The notes: generated from the sequence alone by a model not told the origin. DNA of 64,000 bases from Cohnella mopanensis (GCF_022352055.1 NZ_JAKRWM010000021.1:1-64000); one strand, 5' to 3'; shown: positions 42,327-52,942, counted from the first letter of the stretch. Program-made: numbers and translations.

Positions 42327-45089
42327 ATGCTGCATCTTATTAAGCTTACCGTTGAAGATATTAATAATCCGCTCGGAATCGATTGCCGTAAGATTAGATT
42401 CGGGTGGAGCTTTGACGCTACGACACAGCGCGGTCAAGCTCAAAGCGCCTATCGGATTCGGGTGTCGGATGACCCGCTGCTTCTTTCGTCTAACGAAGGA
42501 AACCTATGGGATAGCGGCATCGTTCAATCGGGCCATCACACGAACGTGGAATATGAAGGTCCTGATCTTGTTTCTACTCGCAAATATTATTGGAAAGTTC
42601 AAGCGTGGGACGAGACCGGAGCAGCTTCGAGCAGCGAAACAGCCTTCTGGGAGATGGGGCTATTAGAAGAACGGGACTGGACAGCGCAATGGATTGGGGT
42701 TCATCCGAATATACTAGCTCATTGGTCATCTGGGGAAGCCTATCGGAATTCCAAACCTTTGCCGCTCTTGAGGCGCGAGTTTGCGCTGAATCGGGAGGTA
42801 GTTCAGGCAAGAGCTTACGTGAGCGGATTAGGAAACTTCGAGCTGAGGTTGAACGGAGTCAAAGTAGGCGATCACGTTCTGGAGCCAGGTTGGACGAATT
42901 ACGGGAAGACGTGCTTGTACGCCGTCCATGATATTACTTCTCATCTTCGTACTGGGAACAATGCAGTCGGAGTGATGCTCGGAAACGGGTTCTATAACGT
43001 GAATGAAGAGCCCGGACGTTATATGAAGAACGCTTTGCAGAGAGACTATTCGCCCAAGCGCGTCCAGCAAGATGATCCGAAAGCGATCGTTCAGCTCGCT
43101 CTCACCTTCTCGGATGGCACGACTGAATGGATTTGCAGCGATGGCAGCTGGAAGGTTGCCCAAGGTCCGATCGTCTACTCCTGCTACTTCGGCGGAGAGG
43201 ATTACGATGCGCGACAAGAAAAGACGGGCTGGGATCAGCCAAGTTACGAAGAGGACGAAAGTTGGACTCCAGCGGCTCTTGTTCCTGCACCAGGCGGTAG
43301 ATTAAGGAGAGAGATGAATCCTCCTAACAAAGTGAGAGAGATATTCCGGCCGACGAAATGGACAGAACCTTCTGCGGGCGTTTACGTGGCGGACCTCGGC
43401 CAAAATTTCTCCGGCTGGTTTAAGCTTTCGATTAGCGGTGCTTCAGCCGGACAGAGGATTGTCGTTACGCCCTCCGAATTGTTAGGCGAGGACGGCCGGG
43501 TATGGCAGGAGCTCCAGCAGAAGGATGAGGCTTGGAATTACTTTGTGTATACGGCCAAAGGAGATCGGAAAGAAAGCTGGACTCCTAGGTTTACTTATAC
43601 GGGATATCGGTATGTGCAGATTGAAGGGGCGACTCCTTGGGAGCTCTTGTTAACCAATCAAGATCAAGCGGAGACAGACAAACCCGTCATCGAGTCGTTG
43701 GAGGGACAATTGATCTATCCCGATACTCCGACGATCGGGCAATTTTCCTGCTCCAATCCGATGTGGAATCGAATTCATGAAATCATTAATTGGGCCATTC
43801 TCAGCAACGTAAAGAGCGTATTCACCGATTGCCCGCACCGGGAAAAGCTGGGGTGGCTGGAGGAAACCCATCTCATGGGTCCGTCAGTCATGTATAATTA
43901 CGGATTGGCGAACTTGTTCCGCAAAGCCGTAAGGGATATGGCGGATTCCCAGTTAACGAATGGACTTATCCCGAGCATCTCTCCAGAGTATGCGGTATTC
44001 GAAGAAGGATTTCTGGATTCGCCTGAATGGGGCTGCGCTTACGTCGTAATTCCGTGGTACCTGTATCATTGGGAAGGCGATACGCGGATATTGAAGGAAC
44101 ATTACGAAGGAATGGCCAGATATGCTGCTTATTTAACGATGATGTCCCATAACGGCATCGTCAGCCATGGTTTGGGCGACTGGGCGGACGTAGGCCCGAA
44201 TCCCCCTCATGCCCAGAATACGCCGGTTCCGATCACGGCGACGGGTTATTACTTCTACGTGCTGCGGATCATGCAGGAAGTGTCGGACTTGCTAGGCTTA
44301 ATTGAAGAAGCGCATAAATATAAGGAAATGACGGATGAAGTGAACAAGGCGTTCCACAATCAGTTTTTCGATTCGACGACACGTCGATACGGCTCCGGCA
44401 GCCAAACTTCCAATGCAACTCCGCTGGCGCTTGGCATGACCGATCCTTCCCTAGCCCCGGCTGTGTTGGATCTTCTATGCGAAGACGTGGCAGCGAAAGG
44501 TTATCATACGACAAGCGGCGACGTCGGACATCGGTTGCTGCTGACCGCATTGAGTGAAGGAGGCCGTTCGGATGTGATTGCTCGGATGCTCAACCAGACG
44601 GACGATCCTAGTTACGGCTATCAGATCCTACATGGTGCAACGGCGCTGACGGAGCATTGGGATGGACCCACTTCCGGCAAATCGCAAAATCATTTTATGC
44701 TAGGTCATGTAGAAGAATGGTTCTACCGATACTTGGCGGGAATCGTCCGCGACTACGACGGGAAATTGCACGAAGACACGGATCTTGTCATTAAACCGTT
44801 CCTGGCAGAGGGGATCGATTGGACGAAGGCCAGCCATCTCATGCCCCAAGGTTTGGTTGAAGTAGCTTGGAAGACAACCGAAGCGGGCGGGGTCGAGCTT
44901 GACGTCTCGCTGCCGCCCAATGTGAGAGCGGTCGTATGCCTTCCTGTTGCCGATGGGGCTGAGATCAGCGAGAGCGGGAATCCGGTCCGGCAATGCACGG
45001 ATATAAGGATAGTCAAATTCGAAGCGGGATACGTTCATTGTAAAGTCGGTTCGGGGGAATATCGTTTTACTTCTAGCAAATGCGAATAG
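42327..45089 (+). CDS. GH78 alpha-L-rhamnosidase
   Basis: The 920-residue protein has an N-terminal Fn3-like Bac_rhamnosid_N part (residues about 10-110), beta-sandwich domains (VQARAYVSGLGNFELRLNGVKVGDHVLEPGWTNY), an (alpha/alpha)6 catalytic domain with the GH78 signature FTDCPHREKLGWLEETHLM, and a C-terminal beta-domain. It releases terminal alpha-L-rhamnose, for example from rhamnogalacturonan or flavonoid glycosides. There is no signal peptide, so it is cytoplasmic. It is the last gene of the GH51-DUF6171-GH78 unit. Confidence 0.94.
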   Translation: MLHLIKLTVEDINNPLGIDCRKIRFGWSFDATTQRGQAQSAYRIRVSDDPLLLSSNEGNLWDSGIVQSGHHTNVEYEGPDLVSTRKYYWKVQAWDETGAASSSETAFWEMGLLEERDWTAQWIGVHPNILAHWSSGEAYRNSKPLPLLRREFALNREVVQARAYVSGLGNFELRLNGVKVGDHVLEPGWTNYGKTCLYAVHDITSHLRTGNNAVGVMLGNGFYNVNEEPGRYMKNALQRDYSPKRVQQDDPKAIVQLALTFSDGTTEWICSDGSWKVAQGPIVYSCYFGGEDYDARQEKTGWDQPSYEEDESWTPAALVPAPGGRLRREMNPPNKVREIFRPTKWTEPSAGVYVADLGQNFSGWFKLSISGASAGQRIVVTPSELLGEDGRVWQELQQKDEAWNYFVYTAKGDRKESWTPRFTYTGYRYVQIEGATPWELLLTNQDQAETDKPVIESLEGQLIYPDTPTIGQFSCSNPMWNRIHEIINWAILSNVKSVFTDCPHREKLGWLEETHLMGPSVMYNYGLANLFRKAVRDMADSQLTNGLIPSISPEYAVFEEGFLDSPEWGCAYVVIPWYLYHWEGDTRILKEHYEGMARYAAYLTMMSHNGIVSHGLGDWADVGPNPPHAQNTPVPITATGYYFYVLRIMQEVSDLLGLIEEAHKYKEMTDEVNKAFHNQFFDSTTRRYGSGSQTSNATPLALGMTDPSLAPAVLDLLCEDVAAKGYHTTSGDVGHRLLLTALSEGGRSDVIARMLNQTDDPSYGYQILHGATALTEHWDGPTSGKSQNHFMLGHVEEWFYRYLAGIVRDYDGKLHEDTDLVIKPFLAEGIDWTKASHLMPQGLVEVAWKTTEAGGVELDVSLPPNVRAVVCLPVADGAEISESGNPVRQCTDIRIVKFEAGYVHCKVGSGEYRFTSSKCE

Positions 45090-45138
45090 AGGGGAGTATA
45101 CCCGCTTAAAAGTGATACTCCTACTCCATCAATTATCA

Positions 45139-45169
45139 AACCTGTCGAGGAAATCTCGGCAGGTTTTTT
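45139..45169 (+). terminator. Terminator of the GH51-GH78 unit
   Basis: AACCTGTCGAG (45139-45149) pairs with CTCGGCAGGTT (45155-45165), with one T-G pair, followed by TTTT. Confidence 0.85.
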
Positions 45170-45192
45170 CGCTGTCCTATGCGGCTTTAATG

Positions 45193-45278
45193 AATTCCGT
45201 AATCCGTCCAAGGAAATCGTTGAATAACCCGATTATCAGCGAAAAACGGATTCCTTATAATTCTTGTAAGCGCATTCA
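45193..45278 (+). promoter_or_regulatory. GH53 promoter with activator box and cre-like operator
   Basis: The block 45193-45220 (AATTCCGTAATC, three bases, CCAAGGAAATCGT) ends exactly 35 bases before TATAAT (45256-45261). TTATCA (45233-45238) is a fair -35 with 17-base spacing. TTGTAAGCGCATTCAA (45264-45279) is a CcpA-type pseudo-palindrome centred on CG, sitting at the predicted start site, where repression would block transcription. Confidence 0.75.
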
Positions 45279-45336
45279 ACGCGCGCCGTTTCTAATGCTT
45301 TGATAAGAAGGATAGGGGGAAATAGAGGTGGGTGTA

Positions 45337-48300
45337 ATGAAACGAAATTTTAGATCTGGTTTGCACATTCTATTAGCTATCTGTTTAATCATGGTTTTTT
45401 TACCCCCAGGTAAGATGGTTAAGGCCGCATCGACGGACATCATGGTGCCTAACGGAAGCTTCGAGAATCAATTAGCCAATTGGGTAACCGATGACACGGG
45501 GAGCGGAGCGATTTCCATTAATACGGATGGATGGACTCCGACCGGCGGAGGCGCCAGCAAATTAAATTATTATTCAGCTAATGCGTATAAGGCAGACACG
45601 CATCAAACGTTAACGGGCTTAGCGAATGGGGCGTACACGTTATCCGCTTGGATTGCCGGTAACGGAACGAATAACGAACGGTATTTGTACGCAATTGGAA
45701 ACGGCATCGATAAGGTGAAGACCGATATTCCCGTCAGCGGAAGTTGGATGAAAGTAAGTTTACCCGTAACCGTGACGAACAATCAGTTAACGATCGGAGT
45801 TTACGCGGATTCGTCCGCTGATGCTTGGTTAGGCGTGGACTTGATTACTCTGACGAGCGAACAAGCACCCGAGGCAGGCGTAACTCCTAGCCTAATGAAT
45901 GCAAGCTTCGAGAGCGATCTTGCTTCATGGGTTGTGGCTAGCACTCCCGCATCCGGCGTAATCTCGACGGGATCGGGATACTCCGATTCTTGGAAACTGG
46001 GAGAAGGGGCGGACGGCGGAGCGAAGTACCTGCAATTTTACTTAAACGAAGCCGATCCTTATACGGCCGATATTCATCAGACGGTCACGGGACTTGCGAA
46101 TGGGATTTATACGATCTCGGCTTGGGTGACCGGGAACGACAAATTCAATGACAAAGTGCTGTATGCCGACGTTCCTGGAAAGCCAACATCGAAGGCATCC
46201 ATGCCGACGAATAGCGGTTGGATCAAGATCAGTTTATCGGTTCTAGTCGATAATGGAGAGTTGACGATCGGATTTCATGCAAACGGCAAAGCCGGAGGAT
46301 GGCTGGGAGCGGATCTTGTCACTTTAACGAAAGAGACCAGCGCGGTTCCCGATCCCAACGGCGAGAATATTCCAAACCGTGATTTCGAGGTCGGAAGTCC
46401 TTCGAACGTCATCGATCAATGGAGTGAAGCGGGAGATAGCGAGGCTTCTTTCACCGAAGCGACAGGTTATTTAAGCGCGAACAGCTTAACGCATTACAGA
46501 GATTCGGCTTACACCGTCTCTACGCAACAGACGATAACCGGACTAGCGGAAGGGTATTACACGCTGACGGCATGGACGCAGAACGGCGGCGGCCAGAAAG
46601 CGAGCTACTTATTCGCGAGAGACAACGGAACTTCCGAGTCCAGAACGAGCCTTCCGGTTGCGGACAGCTGGACGAAAGTTACCGTAAGGGGCATACACGT
46701 GACGACGGGCCAAGCGACGATCGGGCTTTATTCGGATGCGAACGCGGGCAATTGGGCGAAAATGGATTTCGTAGAGCTCGTCAAAGACGATAAGCCTTAT
46801 CGGTTACTCAAGGGCGGAGACGTATCGGAGCTTAGCCATGTCGAGAAAATGGGCGGCAAATTTTACGATGCGAACGGCGTGGAGAAAGACCTGTTCCAGA
46901 TTCTCAAGGAGAACGGTCACGACATCGTTAGGCTGCGAGTTTATAACGATCCGGGCAAAGGGCATGGCGACGGGAACTACTATCGTCCGGCCGGCATCAT
47001 GGATAAAGCGGATATTTTGAAGCTGGCCAAACGGGCCAAAGCGGCGGGGCTGCAAATTCAACTTTCTTTCCATTACAGCGACTATTGGACGAACGGGGCC
47101 ACGCATATGGTTCCGCATGAATGGGCGGAGCAGATTAGCGGATTAGCGGGTGATTCCGCTAAAGTAGCTAAGCTCAAACAATTGCTGTCCGATTATACGA
47201 CAGAAGTCATGCAGGCAATGGTTGCCCAAGGAACGACTCCTGAATTCGTGTCTTTAGGCAACGAGATGCAAGCGGGCATTCTGTTTCCGTATGGTAGGGC
47301 TACGGACGGGGCATGGACGAATTTGGCGGAATTTCTAAAAGCCGGCGCGTCGGCCGTTAAGGCGGTTTCCCCAACTTCCAAGATCATCCTTCATTTGGAC
47401 GGAGCGGGTGATTACGGCAAATACACGAGCTTCTTCGATAAAGCCGCAGAGCTAGGTGTACCTTACGATATTATCGGCCCTTCTTATTATCCGTTCTGGA
47501 CGGATTTGACGGTACAACAAATCGTAGCGTTCTGCAACACGATAAGCGCCAAATACGACAAGGACATTATGATCATGGAGACCGGCTATAATTGGAACTC
47601 GACTCTGCCGAACGGAGAGCCCGGCCAGCTGTCCGATAACGGTCCTTATTCCGACAGCACGAGTACGCCGGAAGGGCAGAAGAACTTCATGCTCGAGCTT
47701 TTCAACGGTTTGAAAAATGTTAACGGAGGCAGAGTCATAGGGGATTTGTACTGGGATCCGATCATGATCGCGACGCCGGGCGTAGGCTGGGCAATTAAAG
47801 AATCGGATGATCTGCCGGACGTTAACGTCGTATCCAATACGACCCTATTCGACTTCAATGGCAGGGCGTTGCCTGCGCACGATGCTTATAAATACAACAC
47901 GGAAGGTACGAACTCGGGGAACGTGACCGGAGTGGTTAAAGGTGCGGGCGGAACGGGAATCTACCATGCGAACGTAACCATGAACGCGTCGGGAACGATA
48001 TATTCGGCCGTGACCGATAGGCAAGGAAATTATATTTTCCCTGACGTACCTGAAGGAAACGGGTATTCGATCTCCGCAAGCAAAGCCGGATATGGCGGCG
48101 GCTCGACGACAACGGCTATCGTGACCGCAGGAGCCAACACGACTGCAGACTCTCTGGTTCTGATGGGCGGAGCGATCTCCGGGACCGTAACGGATACGAG
48201 CGGAAACCTCATGCCGGGGGCGACGATAAGCGTTGAAACTTCGGAAAAAACTTACGAGACATTATCGCAAGCAGACGGAACTTATCTGTTGAACGATTTG

Positions 48301-50880
48301 CCGATAGCAAACGGATATACGGTTAAAGCGACCGTAGTCGGTTATCAAGAGGGCTCCGCAACAGCAATCGACGTTCCAAGCTATGGGGGCACGACGACGG
48401 GCGTGAACCTTACGGTCGCGTTGAATTCAGGAACGATTGCTGGAGCTGTCATCGATCATGAATCCGTTCCCGTAGCAGGCGCGAATGTTAACGTCATCGC
48501 ATCAGGAAAATCTTATTCGGCGGTAACGGACGCATCAGGCGGGTATTCCATTTACCATGTCCCACCGGGTACCGGATACACGGTCAAAGCTAGCAAGAGC
48601 AACTATTTAGACGGCACGGCGACGGGTATTCAGGTAACCATTGGAGCGAAAACGACAAGTCCCGATATCGTCTTGAAGCTTAACGTAGGATCGATCAAAG
48701 GAACGGTCAAGAATACGAATGGACAATCCATTTCCGGCGCTGTCGTGACGGCGGTCTCGGGGACGAGCAATTTTAGCACCACAACAGATTCCCAAGGCGG
48801 GTATAAGCTGGATCAAGTGCTTGCAGGTAACTCCTATACGATTACCGCCCAAGCGGACGGTTATTTAGCGGGGACGAAAGTTGGCGTTCAGGTAAGCGCC
48901 CTTAATACGACGGAAGGAGCCAATCTTCGGGTGTCGGCTAAGGTTCCGGTACTTAACGGAAGTTTCGAAATGCAGGGTACGAACAAGTTCGACATTCCGA
49001 ACTGGGTCACGACTCTGGGAACGGAGAAATCAACTTACATCCAGACGCACGCTGCGGTTAAAGAGGGGCAATACGTTTTATCCAGTTGGATGGAGGGACC
49101 GTTCATCTCGGACGCTCATCAAACGATTACCGGATTGGCGAATGGATACTATACCGTTTCCGCTTGGTTTACTGGAGGCGGAGGGCAGAACGAGTATTAT
49201 ATGTATGCCAAGGATTCGGGAAGCGCGGAGGCTAGGGTCAACATTCCTGTAACGGGCAGCATGACCCAGAAGCTGCTCAACGTGAAAGTAACTAACGGAC
49301 AGCTTACGATCGGTTTCTATGCGGATGCCAAGGCAGGGAATTGGATGCTCGTCGACCAAGTGGAGCTCGGTTACCAGGGGCCGGCAGTAGGAAATATTGC
49401 AGGTACGGTAAAGGATCCGTCTAACCACGCAGTTGTAGGGGCCGCAGTTAAGCTTACGGTTGGCGGAGTCGAGTATTCCGCGGTTACGGATCAATCGGGT
49501 GCATTCGACTTGCCGAATGTTCCTGAAGGAACGGGATATCGCGTTACGGCAAGCAAGACGGGATATTCGGCGGGAACAACGGCCAATGTCGCCGTTGTCG
49601 CTTACGAAACCACTTCAGGCGTGAATGTTAGCTTAAACGGGGAAGTGACGACGACGCCGTCGAATCCATCCGGATCTTCCGGTTCATCAGGATCGACGCA
49701 ACCTTCGCAGCCAGGAATATCGGTTAACAAAGGGACGATTACCATTGTGCCGGTTACCAATGGGACTGGAAAAATTGCGGTAAACGTTCCGGTCGAACAA
49801 CTGCAATCGGCCACGCAGAATACGGAAAATAACACCGTACGTATCGAAGTGAAGCCGCCTGCCGGAACGAATGAAGTGCAAGTTAGCCTTCCTTCCGCCT
49901 CCGTCATGCAAGCCGGACAAGACGGAATCAAGGTCATAGTTATGGATACGGGGCTGGCTACCCTCTCTATTCAACCGGACTTGCTCAAGAGCAAAGGAGC
50001 TACTGCTTCAGGGAATCTGCAGCTTACCGTTTCCAAGGTTGACTCGGCAATCTTGCGAGATGGGGTAAGATCGCGGGTTGGCGACAACGAAGTATTCGAC
50101 TTCAACTTGCTGCTGGATGGGAAACCGATTAGAGATTTTAATGGAAATGAAGTTCAGGTTGCTATTCCTTACACGTTGAAACCGGCAGAAAATCCGAATC
50201 AAGTCGTCGTATACTTCATTAATGATCAGGGTCAACTCGAGATCGTGAAGAACGGCAAGTACAATCCGACGACGGGGAAAGTAGAGTTCAAGGCAAAGCA
50301 TTTCAGTAAATATATGGCGGCTCATGTCGCCGTCACCTTTAACGATCTTGGATCTCATGCCTGGGCTAAGGAGGCGATTGGAGCTTTAGCGGCAAGGGAA
50401 GCGATCAAAGGGATCGGCAACGGCCAATTCGGGCCGAAAGGCGATGTCAGCCGTGCTGAATTTATCGCCATGTTGATTCGAGCGTTCGATCTGGAAGCAA
50501 ACAATGCGACGACAACGTTAAAGGATGTTCCTAAAGGCGCATGGTACTTTAATCAAGTTGCTATCGCGCAGCAGCTTGGAATTGTAGACGGCAAACCCGA
50601 CGGCAGCTTAGGCGCTGCGGATCGGATTACGAGAGAGGATATGGCCGTGATCGCGTTCAAGGCAACAAAACATCTTGGAATCGATCTGAGCTCCGGCTCA
50701 ATAGAAGGCTCTTTCAAGGATCGATCCCAAGTGTCCCCTTACGCAGTCAATGCCGTAAACGCGATGTTCCATGCAGGACTGATCAAAGGCGTCGCCGACG
50801 GCAGATTCGCACCGTTGGAGCATTGTTCGAGAGCGGAAGCGGCTATGATTATCTATCGTCTATATCTTTCGGCGAAATAA
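45337..50880 (+). CDS. SLH-anchored multidomain GH53 endo-beta-1,4-galactanase
   Basis: This is a very large secreted enzyme of about 1847 residues. Order: signal peptide; three related carbohydrate-binding-like modules (to about residue 485; repeats of TLTGLANGAYTLSAWIAGNG and QLTIGVYAD types); GH53 catalytic barrel (about 490-855); four carboxypeptidase-regulatory/CnaB-like modules (about 860-1205); a fourth binding module; a fifth CnaB-like module; a Ser/Gly/Pro linker; an uncharacterised beta-rich region; and three SLH repeats (about 1665 to end) that anchor it to the cell wall. Acid/base E643 lies in LGNEMQ and nucleophile E748 in MIMETGYNW. It cuts beta-1,4-galactan at the surface. ATG at 45337 (AGAGGTG site) or GTG at 45328 (GGGGGA site) are both possible starts. 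Confidence 0.94.
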   Translation: MKRNFRSGLHILLAICLIMVFLPPGKMVKAASTDIMVPNGSFENQLANWVTDDTGSGAISINTDGWTPTGGGASKLNYYSANAYKADTHQTLTGLANGAYTLSAWIAGNGTNNERYLYAIGNGIDKVKTDIPVSGSWMKVSLPVTVTNNQLTIGVYADSSADAWLGVDLITLTSEQAPEAGVTPSLMNASFESDLASWVVASTPASGVISTGSGYSDSWKLGEGADGGAKYLQFYLNEADPYTADIHQTVTGLANGIYTISAWVTGNDKFNDKVLYADVPGKPTSKASMPTNSGWIKISLSVLVDNGELTIGFHANGKAGGWLGADLVTLTKETSAVPDPNGENIPNRDFEVGSPSNVIDQWSEAGDSEASFTEATGYLSANSLTHYRDSAYTVSTQQTITGLAEGYYTLTAWTQNGGGQKASYLFARDNGTSESRTSLPVADSWTKVTVRGIHVTTGQATIGLYSDANAGNWAKMDFVELVKDDKPYRLLKGGDVSELSHVEKMGGKFYDANGVEKDLFQILKENGHDIVRLRVYNDPGKGHGDGNYYRPAGIMDKADILKLAKRAKAAGLQIQLSFHYSDYWTNGATHMVPHEWAEQISGLAGDSAKVAKLKQLLSDYTTEVMQAMVAQGTTPEFVSLGNEMQAGILFPYGRATDGAWTNLAEFLKAGASAVKAVSPTSKIILHLDGAGDYGKYTSFFDKAAELGVPYDIIGPSYYPFWTDLTVQQIVAFCNTISAKYDKDIMIMETGYNWNSTLPNGEPGQLSDNGPYSDSTSTPEGQKNFMLELFNGLKNVNGGRVIGDLYWDPIMIATPGVGWAIKESDDLPDVNVVSNTTLFDFNGRALPAHDAYKYNTEGTNSGNVTGVVKGAGGTGIYHANVTMNASGTIYSAVTDRQGNYIFPDVPEGNGYSISASKAGYGGGSTTTAIVTAGANTTADSLVLMGGAISGTVTDTSGNLMPGATISVETSEKTYETLSQADGTYLLNDLPIANGYTVKATVVGYQEGSATAIDVPSYGGTTTGVNLTVALNSGTIAGAVIDHESVPVAGANVNVIASGKSYSAVTDASGGYSIYHVPPGTGYTVKASKSNYLDGTATGIQVTIGAKTTSPDIVLKLNVGSIKGTVKNTNGQSISGAVVTAVSGTSNFSTTTDSQGGYKLDQVLAGNSYTITAQADGYLAGTKVGVQVSALNTTEGANLRVSAKVPVLNGSFEMQGTNKFDIPNWVTTLGTEKSTYIQTHAAVKEGQYVLSSWMEGPFISDAHQTITGLANGYYTVSAWFTGGGGQNEYYMYAKDSGSAEARVNIPVTGSMTQKLLNVKVTNGQLTIGFYADAKAGNWMLVDQVELGYQGPAVGNIAGTVKDPSNHAVVGAAVKLTVGGVEYSAVTDQSGAFDLPNVPEGTGYRVTASKTGYSAGTTANVAVVAYETTSGVNVSLNGEVTTTPSNPSGSSGSSGSTQPSQPGISVNKGTITIVPVTNGTGKIAVNVPVEQLQSATQNTENNTVRIEVKPPAGTNEVQVSLPSASVMQAGQDGIKVIVMDTGLATLSIQPDLLKSKGATASGNLQLTVSKVDSAILRDGVRSRVGDNEVFDFNLLLDGKPIRDFNGNEVQVAIPYTLKPAENPNQVVVYFINDQGQLEIVKNGKYNPTTGKVEFKAKHFSKYMAAHVAVTFNDLGSHAWAKEAIGALAAREAIKGIGNGQFGPKGDVSRAEFIAMLIRAFDLEANNATTTLKDVPKGAWYFNQVAIAQQLGIVDGKPDGSLGAADRITREDMAVIAFKATKHLGIDLSSGSIEGSFKDRSQVSPYAVNAVNAMFHAGLIKGVADGRFAPLEHCSRAEAAMIIYRLYLSAK

Positions 50881-50885
50881 AGCTT

Positions 50886-50930
50886 GGGCAGTCTCGGGAG
50901 GTCTTAATGACCTTCTTGGACTGCCCTTTC
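50886..50930 (+). terminator. Terminator of the GH53 gene
   Basis: GGGCAGTC (50886-50893) pairs with GACTGCCC (50919-50926), with inner GGAGGTC/GACCTTC pairing, followed by TTTCCTTT. Confidence 0.8.
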
Positions 50931-51072
50931 CTTTACAATTATGCTAGTCTCATTTGGTCGAAAAATGATACCACCCACGGAAATCTATTAATAGTCCATT
51001 AATAAATTTGTCGGCGATAATTGGTGTGGGTCCAACCTTTTTGGAACAGTAAGTCCCCCTTAAAAATACATA

Positions 51073-51104
51073 AAATAGGCCATCCCGTTAAGGATGGCCT
51101 ATTT
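51073..51104 (-). terminator. Terminator of the YesN/YesM operon 2
   Basis: AAATAGGCCATCC (51073-51085) and GGATGGCCTATTT (51092-51104) form a perfect 13-base-pair stem with a six-base loop. Read on the minus strand, a T-rich tail follows, consistent with ending the kinase gene at 51122. Confidence 0.82.
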
Positions 51105-51121
51105 AGGCAGCGATTATGGAT

Positions 51122-52942
51122 TTACGCGCGTTCCGCTTCCGCTTCCGCTTCTTCTGACGTCCCCTGCACGGGGATTCTGACCGTCACCTTAGTGCCTTCG
51201 CCAATTTTGCTTTCCACCATTATGCCGAAAGGGTAACCGAAGATGAGCTCAAGACGGTTATGGATGTTCCGCATGCCGTAGCCGCCGATTTTTTTCTTGA
51301 GCGTCCCATCTAGAATGCCTCGCAGAGTACCGTCTTCCATCCCGATTCCGTCATCCTCCACGATGAGCTCGATCGTGTCCCCGTCCATTTTACCGCGTAT
51401 CCATACCGTTCCCGTCTGCGTTTCTTTCTCCATGATCCCGTGTAGGATCGCATTCTCGACAAGCGGTTGGAGCAGGAGCTTCAACGTTCGATAGTCCATC
51501 AGCTCTTCGGGTACGTCGATCCGAAGATCGATCTTGTCGCGGAACCTCATATTTTGTATGCGCACGTAAGCGGACACATGCTCGATTTCATTGCGAACGG
51601 AGATGAAATCTTCCCCGTTGCTTAAGCTGAGCTTATAGAAATCCGAGAGAGAGGTAATCAACACCCGAATATCGTCCGCGTTGTATTTCATGGCGAGCCA
51701 ATTGGCCATGTCCAAGGTGTTATATAGAAAATGGGGATTGATTTGCGCCTGCAGCGCTTTAAGCTCCATGTTCTTCACGTCTAATCCGAGCTGATACTTG
51801 TCCGCCGCTAGATCGTCGATCCGCGTAATCATCCGGTTAAACGTCGTAGTCAACTCGCCGATCTCGTCATTGTTCTTGGGATCGAGATTTGGTTTGAAGT
51901 TATCTACGCCGACTTTCCGCATATTCTTGGTCAGCTTACGGATGCGGATCGTTCCGGATGCGGACACCCAGAAGGCGAGCGGGAACGTCATGGCCGCGAC
52001 GAACAGGAAAATGACGAGCATTTGATTACGCGATTTTTGGGCGATCTTCACGATGTCATGCTGCGGTACGACGAGAATGAATCGCCAATCCGTATGTTCT
52101 ACGGGCACCGTTCCGATCAGCATTTTCTCGCCGTTCAGCGTGACGGTTTCGAAGGCGTCGTCGTTCGTGTTCGTCATGCTGTCCAGTGATTGGATGATCG
52201 TATCCGGGTCGGAAACTTTTCCCTGGCTAGAGCTTGCTATGAGTTCGTTACGGCTATTGATGAGCAGGGCCGACGTCGATTGGGTGAACAAGGCTTGGTC
52301 TAAAATTTGGACTAAGCTCATCTTAGGCATTTCAGCCCTTAGTAAACCCGCGAAATCGTTATTGTCTATCGGACTTGGCACCTTGCGGAAGAAGGATATC
52401 GTATCTCCGTCGGACTCCGATACCGATTCGGAGGGAATCCACAGGTACGGCTTCTCGTTGTTTACCAACCGCAGCATCCAAGGCTCCGCTTGCACATCCT
52501 CCAACCGAAGAAATTGATCCGTCGCTTGAATGGAAGCCATCCCATCCCTCATATAGAGGCTTATTTTCTGAATATCGGGATTCGTCTGAACGTTGTAGAT
52601 CAGTTGATTAAAAACATATTCATCTAATAGCCAGTTGCCGATATTGTTGCGATAGACTTCGGACTTGGTTGCAACGATCGCTTGAATCGTATCGTGAATG
52701 ACCATAATATCTACGACCTTGCGGATCGAACTCGTCTTGTAGTTGAGGAAAGAACGGGATTGCTCGAGAACGACTTCCAAGGAATATCTAGCCTGCTTTT
52801 CCGTATCGTTCGAAGTGATATAAGAATTGACGACAATGAACAGTCCGGAAGAGACCGTCAATATGAGCAAAAACGATATAAACATTTTATTTTTAATGCT
52901 TAAATCGCGGAATGGGCGGAACAATCGTCTCATGGCCGTCAC
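51122..52942 (-). CDS. YesM-type sensor histidine kinase, system 2
   Basis: The 606-residue membrane kinase has two membrane helices (about 21-42 and 305-330) that flank an extracellular dCache-like sensor. Next are HAMP (TIRIRKLTKNMRKVGVDNF), His_kinase with phospho-acceptor in LQAQINPHFLYNTLDMAN (about residue 401), and HATPase with QPLVENAILHGI, EDDGIGM and GYGMRNIHNRL. GTG at 52942 overlaps the regulator stop by four bases; ATG at 52933 is an alternative. It is a paralogue of the kinase at 35012 with the same domain order. Confidence 0.92.
   Translation of the reverse strand: MTAMRRLFRPFRDLSIKNKMFISFLLILTVSSGLFIVVNSYITSNDTEKQARYSLEVVLEQSRSFLNYKTSSIRKVVDIMVIHDTIQAIVATKSEVYRNNIGNWLLDEYVFNQLIYNVQTNPDIQKISLYMRDGMASIQATDQFLRLEDVQAEPWMLRLVNNEKPYLWIPSESVSESDGDTISFFRKVPSPIDNNDFAGLLRAEMPKMSLVQILDQALFTQSTSALLINSRNELIASSSQGKVSDPDTIIQSLDSMTNTNDDAFETVTLNGEKMLIGTVPVEHTDWRFILVVPQHDIVKIAQKSRNQMLVIFLFVAAMTFPLAFWVSASGTIRIRKLTKNMRKVGVDNFKPNLDPKNNDEIGELTTTFNRMITRIDDLAADKYQLGLDVKNMELKALQAQINPHFLYNTLDMANWLAMKYNADDIRVLITSLSDFYKLSLSNGEDFISVRNEIEHVSAYVRIQNMRFRDKIDLRIDVPEELMDYRTLKLLLQPLVENAILHGIMEKETQTGTVWIRGKMDGDTIELIVEDDGIGMEDGTLRGILDGTLKKKIGGYGMRNIHNRLELIFGYPFGIMVESKIGEGTKVTVRIPVQGTSEEAEAEAERA

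Noticed and set aside
50965..51040. Imperfect inverted repeat (CCACCCAC and GTGTGGGT) between the GH53 gene and the kinase gene
   Set aside because: The arms are short and mismatched, lie about 65 bases apart between convergent genes, and match no known element.
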